A stretch of 64,000 nt of DNA from DASZHJ01 sp035604335 (GTDB taxonomy: Bacteria; Pseudomonadota; Alphaproteobacteria; ATCC43930; CGMCC-115725). The stretch lies in NCBI GenBank assembly GCA_035604335.1, contig DATNIT010000284.1, positions 12,255-76,254 on the forward strand, read 5' to 3'. Below are positions 46,954-55,872 of the stretch, one piece after another. Under the pieces are notes generated by a model. That model ran no database searches. It saw only the letters and a program-made list of their open reading frames with translations, and was not told the DNA's origin. Every line of letters starts with the position of its first letter. Position 1 is the stretch's first letter. The translations under genes were made by a program, and so were the position numbers.

Positions 46954-49371
46954 GTGGGGGAGGCGTTGCGGCAGTTGGTGGGTTCTATTCGCCGCGCGGC
47001 GGTGGCGGCAACTGTCGTCGTCCTTGCCAGCATCGAGGCACTGTCGCCCGCGGCCGGTCAAACTCCCGGTCCGGGCCCGCGCCCGCCCGCGCAGCCTGCC
47101 GCCGGCCCCGGTCCGGGCGTCGGCCCGGCGCCCCAATCTCAGCCGAGCGCGGAGCCCGGTCCCGGCATCGTGCAAACGGGCGGAACCATACGGGAAGTGC
47201 GGATCGAGGGCGGCGAGCGCGTCGAGCCGGAGACGATCCGCTCTTACCTCGTGATCCAGCCCGGCGATCCCTTCGACAACGAGCGCATCGACCGCTCGCT
47301 CAAGGCGCTCTTCGCGACCGGATTGTTCGCCGATGTCGCGATCCGGCGGGAGGGCGACGGGCTGGTGGTCCGCGTGGTCGAGAATCCCATCATCAACCGC
47401 ATCGCTTTCGAGGGTAACCGCAAGCTCTCGGATAATCAGCTGAATGCCGAGGTTCAGCTCAAACCGCGCACGGTCTTCACCCGGACCAAGGTCCAGGGCG
47501 ACGTAAAGCGCATCCTCGAGCTCTATCGCCGAAACGGCCGCTTCGCCGCGACGGTCGATGCCAAGCTGATCAAGCTTCCGCAGAACCGGATCGATCTGGT
47601 GTTCGAGATCGACGAGGGCGCCTCGACCGGGATCAAGACCATCAATTTCATCGGCGCGCACCAATTCACGGTCAGCCGCCTCAAGGGAGTGGTCAGCACA
47701 CGGGAGTCGCGCTGGTATCGCTTCTTCAGCAGCGACGACATCTATGATCCCGACCGCCTGACCTACGACCGCGAGCTCCTGCGCAAGTTCTACCTCGCGG
47801 AGGGCTATGCCGACTTCCGCGTGATCTCCGCCGTCGCGGAGCTCGCTCCGGCGCGCGATGGCTTCTACATCACCTTCACGATCGAGGAGGGGGCGCGCTA
47901 CAAGTTCGGCAAGATCGATCTGGTCAATCAGCTCAAGGACGTGCAGCCGGACACGCTGAAGCCGCTGCTGACGACCAAGCCCGGCGCCCGCTACAACGCC
48001 GACGAGGTCGAGAACAGCATCAACAAGCTGACGGATGCGCTCGGCAACCGCGGGTTCGCCTTCGTCGATATTCAACCCAAGGTGACGCGGCACGCGGACA
48101 ACCGCACGATCGACGTCGTATACGAGGTTAAAGAGGGACCTCGGGTCTACGTCGAGCGCATCAACATAACCGGCAACGTTCGAACGCTCGATCGGGTGAT
48201 CCGGCGGGAATTTCGCTTGGTGGAAGGCGATGCTTTCAATTCCGCCAAGATGCGCCGGTCGCAGCAGCGCGTTCGCAACCTCGGCTTCTTCAAGAAAGTC
48301 GACGTCACGAACGACCCCGGCAGCGCGCCCGACAAGACCGTCGTCAATGTCGCCGTCGAGGAGCAATCGACCGGTGAATTCTCGGTCGGCGTCGGCTTCT
48401 CGACGACCGACGGCCCGCTCGCCGACATCTCGATCCGGGAGCGAAACCTGCTTGGACGCGGCCAGGACTTGCGTCTCGGCTTTACCATTGCCCAGCGCGT
48501 TCAGCAGCTCGACTTCAGCTTCACCGAGCCGTATTTCCTCGATCGGAACATGGCAGCGGGTGTCGACGCGTTCGCGTTGACGCGCAATCAGCAGACCGAG
48601 TCCCAGTTCGATCAGCAATCGGTCGGCGGCTCGTTCCGCCTGGGCTATCAGATCAGCGAGGCGCTCCGGCAGACGCTCAAATACACGTTGCGCCAGGACA
48701 GAATCTACAATGTCGCAACGACCGCTTCGCTGTTCATCCAGGAGGAAGCGGGCACGCGTGTCACCTCCTCCGTAGGTCAAGTGCTGCTCTACGACAAGCG
48801 CGACAGCCCCAAGGACCCGACCGAAGGTTACTATCTCCAACTCGCGACCGACGCGGCGGGTCTCGGCGGCGACGTGCGCTATCTGCGCAATGTCGTGACC
48901 GGCGGGTATTTCTATCCGTTCGCGCCGCAATGGGTGCTGAGCCTGCTGGGCGAGGCCGGCGACATCTTCGGCCTCAGCGATACCGTGCGGATCGAGGACC
49001 GGTTTTTCGTGGGCGGCGACAACCTGCGCGGCTTTGCCACGGCCGGCATCGGGCCACGCGATACGAAGACCGGGGACGCGCTCGGAGGCAGGGTCTATTA
49101 TACCGGCACCGTGCAGCTCGGCTTTCCGCTTGGCTTGCCGCAGGAGCTCGGCATTACCGGCCGCGTATTCACCGATTTCGGCAGCTTGTTTGGCGCCGTC
49201 GAGACTGGTGCGCACGTCGCGGACTTCAAGACAATCCGCGTCTCGTCGGGCGCAGGCGTGTCGTGGGCGTCGCCGCTGGGGCCGATCCGGCTCGATTTGG
49301 GGTTACCATTGGTGCGGCAGTCCTTCGACAAGAAGGAGCTCTTCCGCATCAGCTTCGGAACGAGGTTCTAG
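46954..49371 (+). CDS. bamA: Outer membrane protein assembly factor BamA
   Basis: An 805-residue BamA. A GTG start and signal peptide (VAATVVVLASIEALSPAAG), a Pro/Gly-rich spacer of about 35 residues not usual for the family, five POTRA domains and the C-terminal 16-stranded barrel with the VRGF-like LRGF (NLRGFATAG) and a final RF. It inserts outer-membrane beta-barrels. Its stop codon is immediately followed by the ompH ATG, so they are co-translated. Confidence 0.96.
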   Translation: MGEALRQLVGSIRRAAVAATVVVLASIEALSPAAGQTPGPGPRPPAQPAAGPGPGVGPAPQSQPSAEPGPGIVQTGGTIREVRIEGGERVEPETIRSYLVIQPGDPFDNERIDRSLKALFATGLFADVAIRREGDGLVVRVVENPIINRIAFEGNRKLSDNQLNAEVQLKPRTVFTRTKVQGDVKRILELYRRNGRFAATVDAKLIKLPQNRIDLVFEIDEGASTGIKTINFIGAHQFTVSRLKGVVSTRESRWYRFFSSDDIYDPDRLTYDRELLRKFYLAEGYADFRVISAVAELAPARDGFYITFTIEEGARYKFGKIDLVNQLKDVQPDTLKPLLTTKPGARYNADEVENSINKLTDALGNRGFAFVDIQPKVTRHADNRTIDVVYEVKEGPRVYVERINITGNVRTLDRVIRREFRLVEGDAFNSAKMRRSQQRVRNLGFFKKVDVTNDPGSAPDKTVVNVAVEEQSTGEFSVGVGFSTTDGPLADISIRERNLLGRGQDLRLGFTIAQRVQQLDFSFTEPYFLDRNMAAGVDAFALTRNQQTESQFDQQSVGGSFRLGYQISEALRQTLKYTLRQDRIYNVATTASLFIQEEAGTRVTSSVGQVLLYDKRDSPKDPTEGYYLQLATDAAGLGGDVRYLRNVVTGGYFYPFAPQWVLSLLGEAGDIFGLSDTVRIEDRFFVGGDNLRGFATAGIGPRDTKTGDALGGRVYYTGTVQLGFPLGLPQELGITGRVFTDFGSLFGAVETGAHVADFKTIRVSSGAGVSWASPLGPIRLDLGLPLVRQSFDKKELFRISFGTRF

Positions 49372-50088
49372 ATGTCGCGATTTCGCGTTCTCGGCCGCCT
49401 CGCGTCGACGGCGGCGGTTTTAGCCGCCTTTGCGCTCGCCCAGGCATCCGCGCAGACCACCGTCGCCCCGCCGCCCGCGCCGGCCATTGTCATGGTGGAC
49501 ATGCAACAGCTGGTCTTCAACTCGAAGGCAGGCAAGGGCATCCAGGGGCAGATGGACAAGCAGCGCCAGGCCGTCTCCAAGGAGGTGGCGCAACAGGAAG
49601 ACGAGCTGCAGAAGGCGCGCGCCGAATTGGAGCGCCAGCGGACCACGTTGGCGCCCGATCAATTCGAGGCGAAGGGGCGCCAATTTCAGCAGCGCCTGCA
49701 GGAACTCGATCGTAGCGTGCAGGCCAAGCAGAAGGCTTTGCAGGCCGTTTACAGCGAAGCGATGAACAAGGTCGAGGAGGGGGCGCTGCAGGTGGTCGCC
49801 GAGATCGCCGCGGAGCACCAGGCCAATCTGGTGATCCAGAAGGCCGCCGTCATCTTCGGCAAGGACGGGTTCGATATCACGGCCGATGCCGTGCAGCGCC
49901 TGGACCAGAGGCTGCCGGCCGTCACGGTCAATCAGCCGAAGCCGGTCGATCTTGCCAAGCCGGCCGATACCGCCAAGCCCAGGGTCCCGGGCCAGGCCCA
50001 GACACCGCCTGCTGCTCAATCCGCGCCGCAATCGCAGCTCAATCTGCAGCTGCAACCGGCGCCGTTGCAACTGCAGCAGAAACCCTGA
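49372..50088 (+). CDS. Periplasmic chaperone OmpH/Skp
   Basis: A 238-residue protein with a signal peptide ending at ASAQ, then a long coiled-coil (KQRQAVSKEVAQQEDELQKA), written here as QAVSKEVAQQEDELQK, typical of Skp. The C-terminal 60 residues are Pro/Gln/Lys-rich (QSQLNLQLQPAPLQLQQKP), an extension over the roughly 160-residue core. Skp carries unfolded outer-membrane proteins across the periplasm to BamA. It begins right after the bamA stop and lies 4 bp before lpxD. Confidence 0.92.
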   Translation: MSRFRVLGRLASTAAVLAAFALAQASAQTTVAPPPAPAIVMVDMQQLVFNSKAGKGIQGQMDKQRQAVSKEVAQQEDELQKARAELERQRTTLAPDQFEAKGRQFQQRLQELDRSVQAKQKALQAVYSEAMNKVEEGALQVVAEIAAEHQANLVIQKAAVIFGKDGFDITADAVQRLDQRLPAVTVNQPKPVDLAKPADTAKPRVPGQAQTPPAAQSAPQSQLNLQLQPAPLQLQQKP

Positions 50089-50092
50089 TGCG

Positions 50093-51115
50093 ATGGCCGA
50101 TCCCCGCTTCTTCAGATTAGGCGGGCCGCTCAGCCTCAAGGCGCTCGCGGAAAGAACCGGGGCGCAGCTCGGCGACAACGCCGATCCGGAGCGAAGCATG
50201 CGGGACGTTGCCTCGCTCGAGACGGCGGGCGAACACGACGTCACCTTCCTCGACAACCTCAGGTACTTGCCGGCTTTCTCCGCCACGCGCGCGGGCGCGG
50301 CCTTCGTGCAGCCGGCCTATGCCGAGCGCGCCCCGAGGGGCCTGGCGCTCCTGTTGACGCCCGCGCCCTATCGGGCATTTGCGCTGGTGGCCCAAGCCTT
50401 CTATCCGGAGCCTCAGCCGGAGCCGGGCATCCATCCGAGCGCAGTGATCGATCCCACGGCGCGCGTCGGGGACGGCGCGGTCGTGGCTCCCTACGCCGTC
50501 GTCGAGGCGCGCGTCGAGATCGGACGGCGCTGTCGTATCGGCGCGGGGAGCCTGATCGGCGCGGCGAGCGTGCTCGGCGACGATGTCCGGATCGGGCCCC
50601 ATGTGAGCGTCAGCCACGCCCTCATCGGCTCGCGCGTCACGCTCTATCCCGGCGTTCGAATCGGCCAGGACGGATTCGGCTTTGCCCCCGATTCCAAAGG
50701 TGTCGTCAAGGTGCCGCAACTAGGCCGCGTGATCATCGAGGACGACGTGGAAATCGGCGCGAATACTACGATTGATCGGGGTGCCGGCCCGGATACGATC
50801 ATCGGCGCGGGTACAATGATTGATAATCTGGTTCAGATCGGGCACAACGTGCAGATCGGGCGCGGTTGTGTCCTCGTGTCCCAGGTCGGCATATCCGGCA
50901 GCACCAAGCTCGGCGACGGGGTCATGATCGGCGGTCAAGGCGGCCTCACTGGGCACCTCGTCATCGGAAGCGGCGCTCGGATCGGCGCGAAATCCGGCAT
51001 CATGAAGGATGTGCCGGCGGGCGCGACCGTGGCGGGCAATCCTGCCATGCCCGCACATGAGTTCTTTCGCCAAGTCGCCACGCTGCGGCGGCTGGCGAGA
51101 CGCAAGGGCGAGTGA
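50093..51115 (+). CDS. lpxD: UDP-3-O-(3-hydroxyacyl)glucosamine N-acyltransferase
   Basis: A 340-residue hexapeptide-repeat acyltransferase of lipid A synthesis. N-terminal uridine-binding domain (FLDNLRYLPAFSATRAGAAF), noted as DNLRYLPAFSATRAGAAF, then left-handed beta-helix (IGVGCHIGAGSLIG type repeats), LVQIGHNVQIGRGC, and GGQGGLTGHLVIG, with the catalytic His in IGHN. It acts third in the pathway on UDP-GlcN-acyl. Overlaps fabZ by 4 bases. Confidence 0.96.
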   Translation: MADPRFFRLGGPLSLKALAERTGAQLGDNADPERSMRDVASLETAGEHDVTFLDNLRYLPAFSATRAGAAFVQPAYAERAPRGLALLLTPAPYRAFALVAQAFYPEPQPEPGIHPSAVIDPTARVGDGAVVAPYAVVEARVEIGRRCRIGAGSLIGAASVLGDDVRIGPHVSVSHALIGSRVTLYPGVRIGQDGFGFAPDSKGVVKVPQLGRVIIEDDVEIGANTTIDRGAGPDTIIGAGTMIDNLVQIGHNVQIGRGCVLVSQVGISGSTKLGDGVMIGGQGGLTGHLVIGSGARIGAKSGIMKDVPAGATVAGNPAMPAHEFFRQVATLRRLARRKGE

Positions 51116-51591
51116 CGATGGAAGCGAGCGAGCGGACGACCAGCGCGGATGTGGCGGAGATCGACACGCTCCGGATCATGGAGCTGATCCCGCATCGCCC
51201 GCCGTTCCTGATGATCGACAAGGTGGTCGACGTGGTGACGGGCGAGCGGGCGATCGGCGTCAAGAACGTCACCATCAACGAAGGTTTCTTCCGGGGGCAT
51301 TTCCCCGCGCGGCCCGTGATGCCGGGCGTGCTGATCATCGAGGCCATGGCACAGACCGCCGCGGTCCTGGTCGTGCACACGCTGGGTCCCATGGCGCAGG
51401 GCAAGCTGGTCTATTTCATGAGCGTCGACAATGCTCGCTTCCGCAGGCCCGTGGTGCCCGGCGACACCTTGAAGGTTCACGTGACGTCGCTCAGGCATCG
51501 CGGGAACGTCTGGAAGTTCGAGGGCCAAGCGAAGGTGGACGGCAAGCTCTGCGCCGAGGCGACTTACGCCGCCATGATCATGGGCGACTGA
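51112..51591 (+). CDS. fabZ: 3-hydroxyacyl-ACP dehydratase FabZ
   Basis: A 159-residue hot-dog-fold dehydratase. The motif IPHRPPFLMIDKVVDV and the catalytic GFFRGHFPARPVMPGVLIIEAMAQ, seen in two halves as GHFPARPVMPGVLIIEAMAQ, are clear. The GTG at 51112 overlaps the lpxD stop (GTGA); an ATG at 51118 is also possible. It drives fatty acid elongation and sits between lpxD and lpxA, the conserved coupling of lipid A and fatty acid synthesis. Confidence 0.97.
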   Translation: MTMEASERTTSADVAEIDTLRIMELIPHRPPFLMIDKVVDVVTGERAIGVKNVTINEGFFRGHFPARPVMPGVLIIEAMAQTAAVLVVHTLGPMAQGKLVYFMSVDNARFRRPVVPGDTLKVHVTSLRHRGNVWKFEGQAKVDGKLCAEATYAAMIMGD

Positions 51592-51602
51592 GCTCGTCTC
51601 CT

Positions 51603-52403
51603 ATGGCGTACATTCATCCGACGGCGGTGGTCGAGCCGGGGGCAAGGCTCGCGGAGACCGCGCGTATCGGGCCCTATTGTGTCGTCGGCCAGGAGGTCGA
51701 GCTACAGGACGGAGTCGAGCTCGTCTCGCACGTGGTGGTGGCGGGCTGCACCGTCGTCGGGGCCGCGACCCGCATTTTTCCCTTCGCCTCGATCGGCCAC
51801 CAGCCTCAGGACTTGAAATATCAAGGCGAGAAATCCCGCCTGGAGATCGGCCGGCGCAACATCGTGCGCGAGCACGTCACGATGAATCCCGGCACCGCCG
51901 GCGGCGGCATGGTGACGCGGGTCGGAGACGGCTGCCTCTTCATGGTGGGCGCGCACGTCGCTCATGATTGCCGGCTCGGCGACAACGTGATCATGGCGAA
52001 CAACGCGACGCTCGCGGGCCACGTGGTCATCGGAAATTTCGCGATCCTGGGCGGCTTGTCGGCAGTTCATCAGTTCGTGCGCGTGGGCAAGCACGCGATG
52101 ATCGGCGGCGTCACCGGCGTCGAGCGCGATGTCATTCCCTACGGCCAGGTGGTCGGCGATCGCGCGCGGCTCGTGGGCCTCAATATCGTGGGCATGCAGC
52201 GCCGCGGCTTCTCGCGCGACCAGGTCCAGGCGCTCAGGACCGCCTATCAGATGCTGTTCGGCGAGGCTGGTACCCTGGCGGAGCGCGTCGACGAGGTCGC
52301 GCGCCAGTTCATGGACGTGGAGCCGGTGCGCGACATCGTGGAGTTCATTCGCGCGGACTCGCAACGCGGTCTCTGCCGTCCGCAAGGCGTCAATGGCGCC
52401 TAA
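51603..52403 (+). CDS. lpxA: UDP-GlcNAc acyltransferase LpxA
   Basis: A 266-residue hexapeptide acyltransferase, first step of lipid A. Signatures IGHQPQDLKYQGE, the catalytic His in VGAHVAHDC, NNATLAGHVVIG and MIGGVTGVERDVIPYG. ATG 51603. Overlaps lpxI by 11 bases. Confidence 0.97.
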   Translation: MAYIHPTAVVEPGARLAETARIGPYCVVGQEVELQDGVELVSHVVVAGCTVVGAATRIFPFASIGHQPQDLKYQGEKSRLEIGRRNIVREHVTMNPGTAGGGMVTRVGDGCLFMVGAHVAHDCRLGDNVIMANNATLAGHVVIGNFAILGGLSAVHQFVRVGKHAMIGGVTGVERDVIPYGQVVGDRARLVGLNIVGMQRRGFSRDQVQALRTAYQMLFGEAGTLAERVDEVARQFMDVEPVRDIVEFIRADSQRGLCRPQGVNGA

Positions 52404-53211
52404 GCTCGGCGTTCTCGCCGGCTCTGGCGAGTTGCCGCTGCGCGTGATCGACGCCTGCCGCGCCGCCGGCCGGCCGGTCTTCGTGCTGGCGCTCGAGGGT
52501 GCGGCCGATCCCAGGGACTTCGCGGGCGTACCGCACGCGAGGATCCGCCTCGGCGCGGGCGCAGAGGGTTTGCGCCTGTTGCGCGAGAATGGCGTCCAGG
52601 AACTGGTCATGGCGGGTCCGGTGCGCCGGCCGACGCTGGCCTCGCTTCGTCCCGACTGGCGCGCGGCCAAGATGCTCGCGCGCATCGGGCTGCGCGCCCT
52701 CGGAGACGACGGCCTCCTGAGCGCGATCATCAAGGAGTTCGAGCTCGAAGGTTTCCGCTTCGTGGGCGTGCACAGCATTCTCGAGAGTCTGCTGGCGCCC
52801 GAGGGTCCGCTCGGCGCGATCACGCCCGACGCGCAAGCCCGCGCCGACATCGAGCGCGGCTTCGAGGTTGCTCGGGCGCTCGGTGCCGTCGACGTCGGGC
52901 AAGCCGCGGTGGTGCAGCAGGGGATCGTGCTCGGCCTCGAGGCGGCAGAGGGCACGGATGCGCTGATCGATCGCGCGGGCCGGCTTCAGGGCGAAGGCCC
53001 CGGCGGCGTGCTGGTCAAGGCCGCGAAGCCCGGGCAGGAGCGGCGCGCGGACTTGCCGGCGATCGGCGTCGCTACCCTCGACGCCTGCGCCCGGGCGGGG
53101 TTGCGCGGCATCGCGATCGAGGCCGGCATGGCGCTCGTGATCGACCGCGCGGCGGTCTCGGCGGCGGCCGATGCCGCGGGGCTCTTCGTGGTCGGCATCA
53201 AGGCGCCATGA
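52393..53211 (+). CDS. lpxI: UDP-2,3-diacylglucosamine diphosphatase LpxI
   Basis: A 272-residue protein of the LpxI (DUF1009) family. It replaces LpxH in alphaproteobacteria and cleaves UDP-2,3-diacylglucosamine to lipid X. LGVLAGSGELPLRVIDACR, the GPVRRPTLASLRPDW region and the C-terminal GIAIEAGMALVIDRA are family features. The ATG at 52393 sits inside the end of lpxA; the stop overlaps lpxB by 4 bases, so the set is translationally coupled. Confidence 0.95.
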   Translation: MAPKLGVLAGSGELPLRVIDACRAAGRPVFVLALEGAADPRDFAGVPHARIRLGAGAEGLRLLRENGVQELVMAGPVRRPTLASLRPDWRAAKMLARIGLRALGDDGLLSAIIKEFELEGFRFVGVHSILESLLAPEGPLGAITPDAQARADIERGFEVARALGAVDVGQAAVVQQGIVLGLEAAEGTDALIDRAGRLQGEGPGGVLVKAAKPGQERRADLPAIGVATLDACARAGLRGIAIEAGMALVIDRAAVSAAADAAGLFVVGIKAP

Positions 53212-54404
53212 GCGACGCGGCGCTGTCGGACACCGCGGGGCCGCTTATTTTTCTGATCGCCGGCGAGCCGTCGGGCGATGTGCTTGGCGCGCGCCTTATG
53301 GCGGCGCTCAGGGAGCGCACGGGTGGCGCCGTGCGGTTTGCCGGCGTCGGCGGGGAGGCGATGGAAGCCGCGGGCCTCAAGAGCCTGGTGCCGATCCAGG
53401 ACCTGGCCGTCATGGGCGTGGCCGAGGTACTGCCGCGGGTGCGTCGGATCTTTCGCCGCGTCAACGAGACCGTGGCCGCGGTCCGCACGGCGAAACCCGA
53501 CGCCGTCGTCACGATCGACAGCTCCGGATTCACCTGGCGCGTGGCGCACCGGCTCCGGCGGCACGGCGAGCGCCTGTTGCTCATTCACTACGTGGCGCCC
53601 ATGGTCTGGGCCTGGCGTGGGGGCCGCGCCCGGCGCATGGCGCGCTGGTACGACCACTTGATGGCGCTGCTGCCATTCGAGCCGCCCTACTTCCAGGCGG
53701 TCGGGCTCGGCTGCACCTACGTCGGACACCCCGTCGTCGAGAGCGGCGCCGATCGCGGAGACGGCCCGGCGTTCCGGCGGCGCTACGGCATCGATGCCGA
53801 GGCGACTCTGATCACGGTCTTGCCCGGGAGCCGGCGGGGCGAGGTGCACCGGCTGCTGCCGGTTTTCCGCGCCACGATCGAGCGGCTGCGCCGCCGCTAC
53901 CCCGCGCTCCATGTGGTGATCCCGACAGTCAGCACGGTGCACGACGACGTGGCGGCCTCGGCCAAGGAATGGGCCGTGCCAGCGGTTGCGGTGCGCGGCA
54001 CCGGACCGAAATACGATGCCTTCGCCGCCAGCAACGCCGCGCTCGCGGCCTCGGGCACGGTCACGCTCGAGGTGGCCCTCGCGGAAGTGCCGATGGTCGT
54101 GGCCTACCGGGTCAATGCGATCACGCACGCGATCGTGCGGCGGCTGGTCAAGGTGCGCTTCGTCAACCTGCTGAACCTCATCCTCGACCGTCCGGCCATT
54201 CCGGAGCTGCTACAGCACGACTGCACGCCCGAGCAACTCGCGCGCGAGCTCATGCGGCTGCTCGACGACCGTCTGGCGCGCGAGCGTGAGATCGAGGCTT
54301 ACCGCGAGGGGCTGCAGCGCTTGGGACGAGGCGATGTCTCGCCGGGACTGCGTGCCGCCGACTGCGTGCTGGCGCTCATTGCGGAGCGGCGGCGAGCGGC
54401 CTAA
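53208..54404 (+). CDS. lpxB: Lipid-A-disaccharide synthase
   Basis: A 398-residue GT-B glycosyltransferase that joins lipid X and UDP-diacylglucosamine. Signatures LIAGEPSGDVLGARLM, GVGGEAMEAAG, YVAPMVWAWRGGRARRM, and the GSRRGEVHRLLP nucleotide site and ASGTVTLEVAL. Last gene of the lpx block. Confidence 0.97.
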   Translation: MSDAALSDTAGPLIFLIAGEPSGDVLGARLMAALRERTGGAVRFAGVGGEAMEAAGLKSLVPIQDLAVMGVAEVLPRVRRIFRRVNETVAAVRTAKPDAVVTIDSSGFTWRVAHRLRRHGERLLLIHYVAPMVWAWRGGRARRMARWYDHLMALLPFEPPYFQAVGLGCTYVGHPVVESGADRGDGPAFRRRYGIDAEATLITVLPGSRRGEVHRLLPVFRATIERLRRRYPALHVVIPTVSTVHDDVAASAKEWAVPAVAVRGTGPKYDAFAASNAALAASGTVTLEVALAEVPMVVAYRVNAITHAIVRRLVKVRFVNLLNLILDRPAIPELLQHDCTPEQLARELMRLLDDRLAREREIEAYREGLQRLGRGDVSPGLRAADCVLALIAERRRAA

Positions 54405-54441
54405 GGTCGGCGCAACCGCAACCGCGCAACCGGAGAGGATC

Positions 54442-54876
<435 letters not shown>

Positions 54877-54883
54877 GGCCGCG

Positions 54884-55666
54884 GTGACGGAGATCCGCCT
54901 CGCCGTGGAAGGCCGCGGCGAGGCCGGCCGCGTCGCGACGGTTACCGTCGACAATCCCGCGAAGCTCAACATCCTGGATCCCGCGGGCATCGCGGCGCTC
55001 GAGCGGACCCTGGACGATCTAGCGGCGGACGAGGCGCTGCGCGTCGTCGTCCTGCGCGGCGCCGGCGGTCGCGCGTTCATCGGCGGCGCCGATATCCGCG
55101 CCATGGCCACGCTCGACCGCGAGAGCGCCCGGACCTTCATCACCGGGCTCCATCGCGCCTGCGAGGCAATTCGCAATCTCCCGGTGCCCGTGATCGCGCG
55201 CATCGAAGGCTATGCGCTGGGCGCCGGCCTCGAGATCGCGGCCTCCTGCGATCTGCGCGTCGCGGCCGACACCGCGCGGTTCGGAATGCCCGAGGTGAGA
55301 GTCGGCATTCCCTCGGTGATCGAGGCGGCATTACTACCGCGGCTCATCGGCTGGGGCCGCGCGCGCCGGCTCCTCTACACCGGCGAGATCATCGGCGCGG
55401 AGGAGGCCGACCGCTGGGGGCTGGTCGAGCGCGTCGTGGCGCCACCCGATCTCGATGCCGCCGTGGAGGCCTGCGCGGCGGCGATCCTCGCGGCGGGGCC
55501 ACGCGCGATCCGACTGCAGAAGGCCCTCATCCGCGACTGGGAGGAGCTCAGCCTCGGCGATGCTATCGAGCGCGGCATTCACGCCTTCGCGGACGCTTAC
55601 GCGACGTCGGAGCCAGCGGATCGGATGTCGGCGTTTCTTCGTAAGGGGGCAAGCCGCTCGCCCTAA
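54884..55666 (+). CDS. Enoyl-CoA hydratase/isomerase family protein
   Basis: A 260-residue crotonase-fold protein. The oxyanion hole lies in RAFIGGADIRAMATLD; the second glycine region is YALGAGLEIAASCDLR, and catalytic Glu positions are in MPEVRVGIPSVIEAAL. It hydrates an unsaturated acyl-CoA; specificity unknown. GTG start 7 bp after gloA. Confidence 0.9.
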   Translation: MTEIRLAVEGRGEAGRVATVTVDNPAKLNILDPAGIAALERTLDDLAADEALRVVVLRGAGGRAFIGGADIRAMATLDRESARTFITGLHRACEAIRNLPVPVIARIEGYALGAGLEIAASCDLRVAADTARFGMPEVRVGIPSVIEAALLPRLIGWGRARRLLYTGEIIGAEEADRWGLVERVVAPPDLDAAVEACAAAILAAGPRAIRLQKALIRDWEELSLGDAIERGIHAFADAYATSEPADRMSAFLRKGASRSP

Positions 55667-55677
55667 GCGGAGCTCAG

Positions 55678-55872
55678 TTACCGCGCGATCTTCCACGCGA
55701 GGAGCGCGACCAGTCCGATCAGCAGCGCCAGGGCGACCACACGCTCGATCCAGCCCTTGAGGCTGAGGCGATTGTCGTTGGCGGGCTTACGAGCCGCGAG
55801 GGTCGCGCGGAAACGGTTTCCGCCGCTCTCGCCGGTGTCTTGCCCGCGTGGGCTCTTGTGCGCTCTATCCAC
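55678..55872 (-). CDS. Small single-helix membrane protein
   Basis: A 64-residue protein with a basic polar half (KPANDNRLSLKGW) and a single hydrophobic helix (VVALALLIGLVALLAWKIAR) at the C-terminus. The GTG start overlaps the end of gltA by 8 bases, so it is translated with citrate synthase. Function unknown; placement next to gltA suggests a conserved accessory. Confidence 0.55.
   Translation of the reverse strand: MDRAHKSPRGQDTGESGGNRFRATLAARKPANDNRLSLKGWIERVVALALLIGLVALLAWKIAR

Noticed and set aside
45703..49215. 1170-codon open frame antisense to rseP and bamA
   Set aside because: Composition is rich in Arg, Asp, His and Ala with no domain pattern, and both sense genes are clear; it exists because high GC removes stops from the antisense frame.
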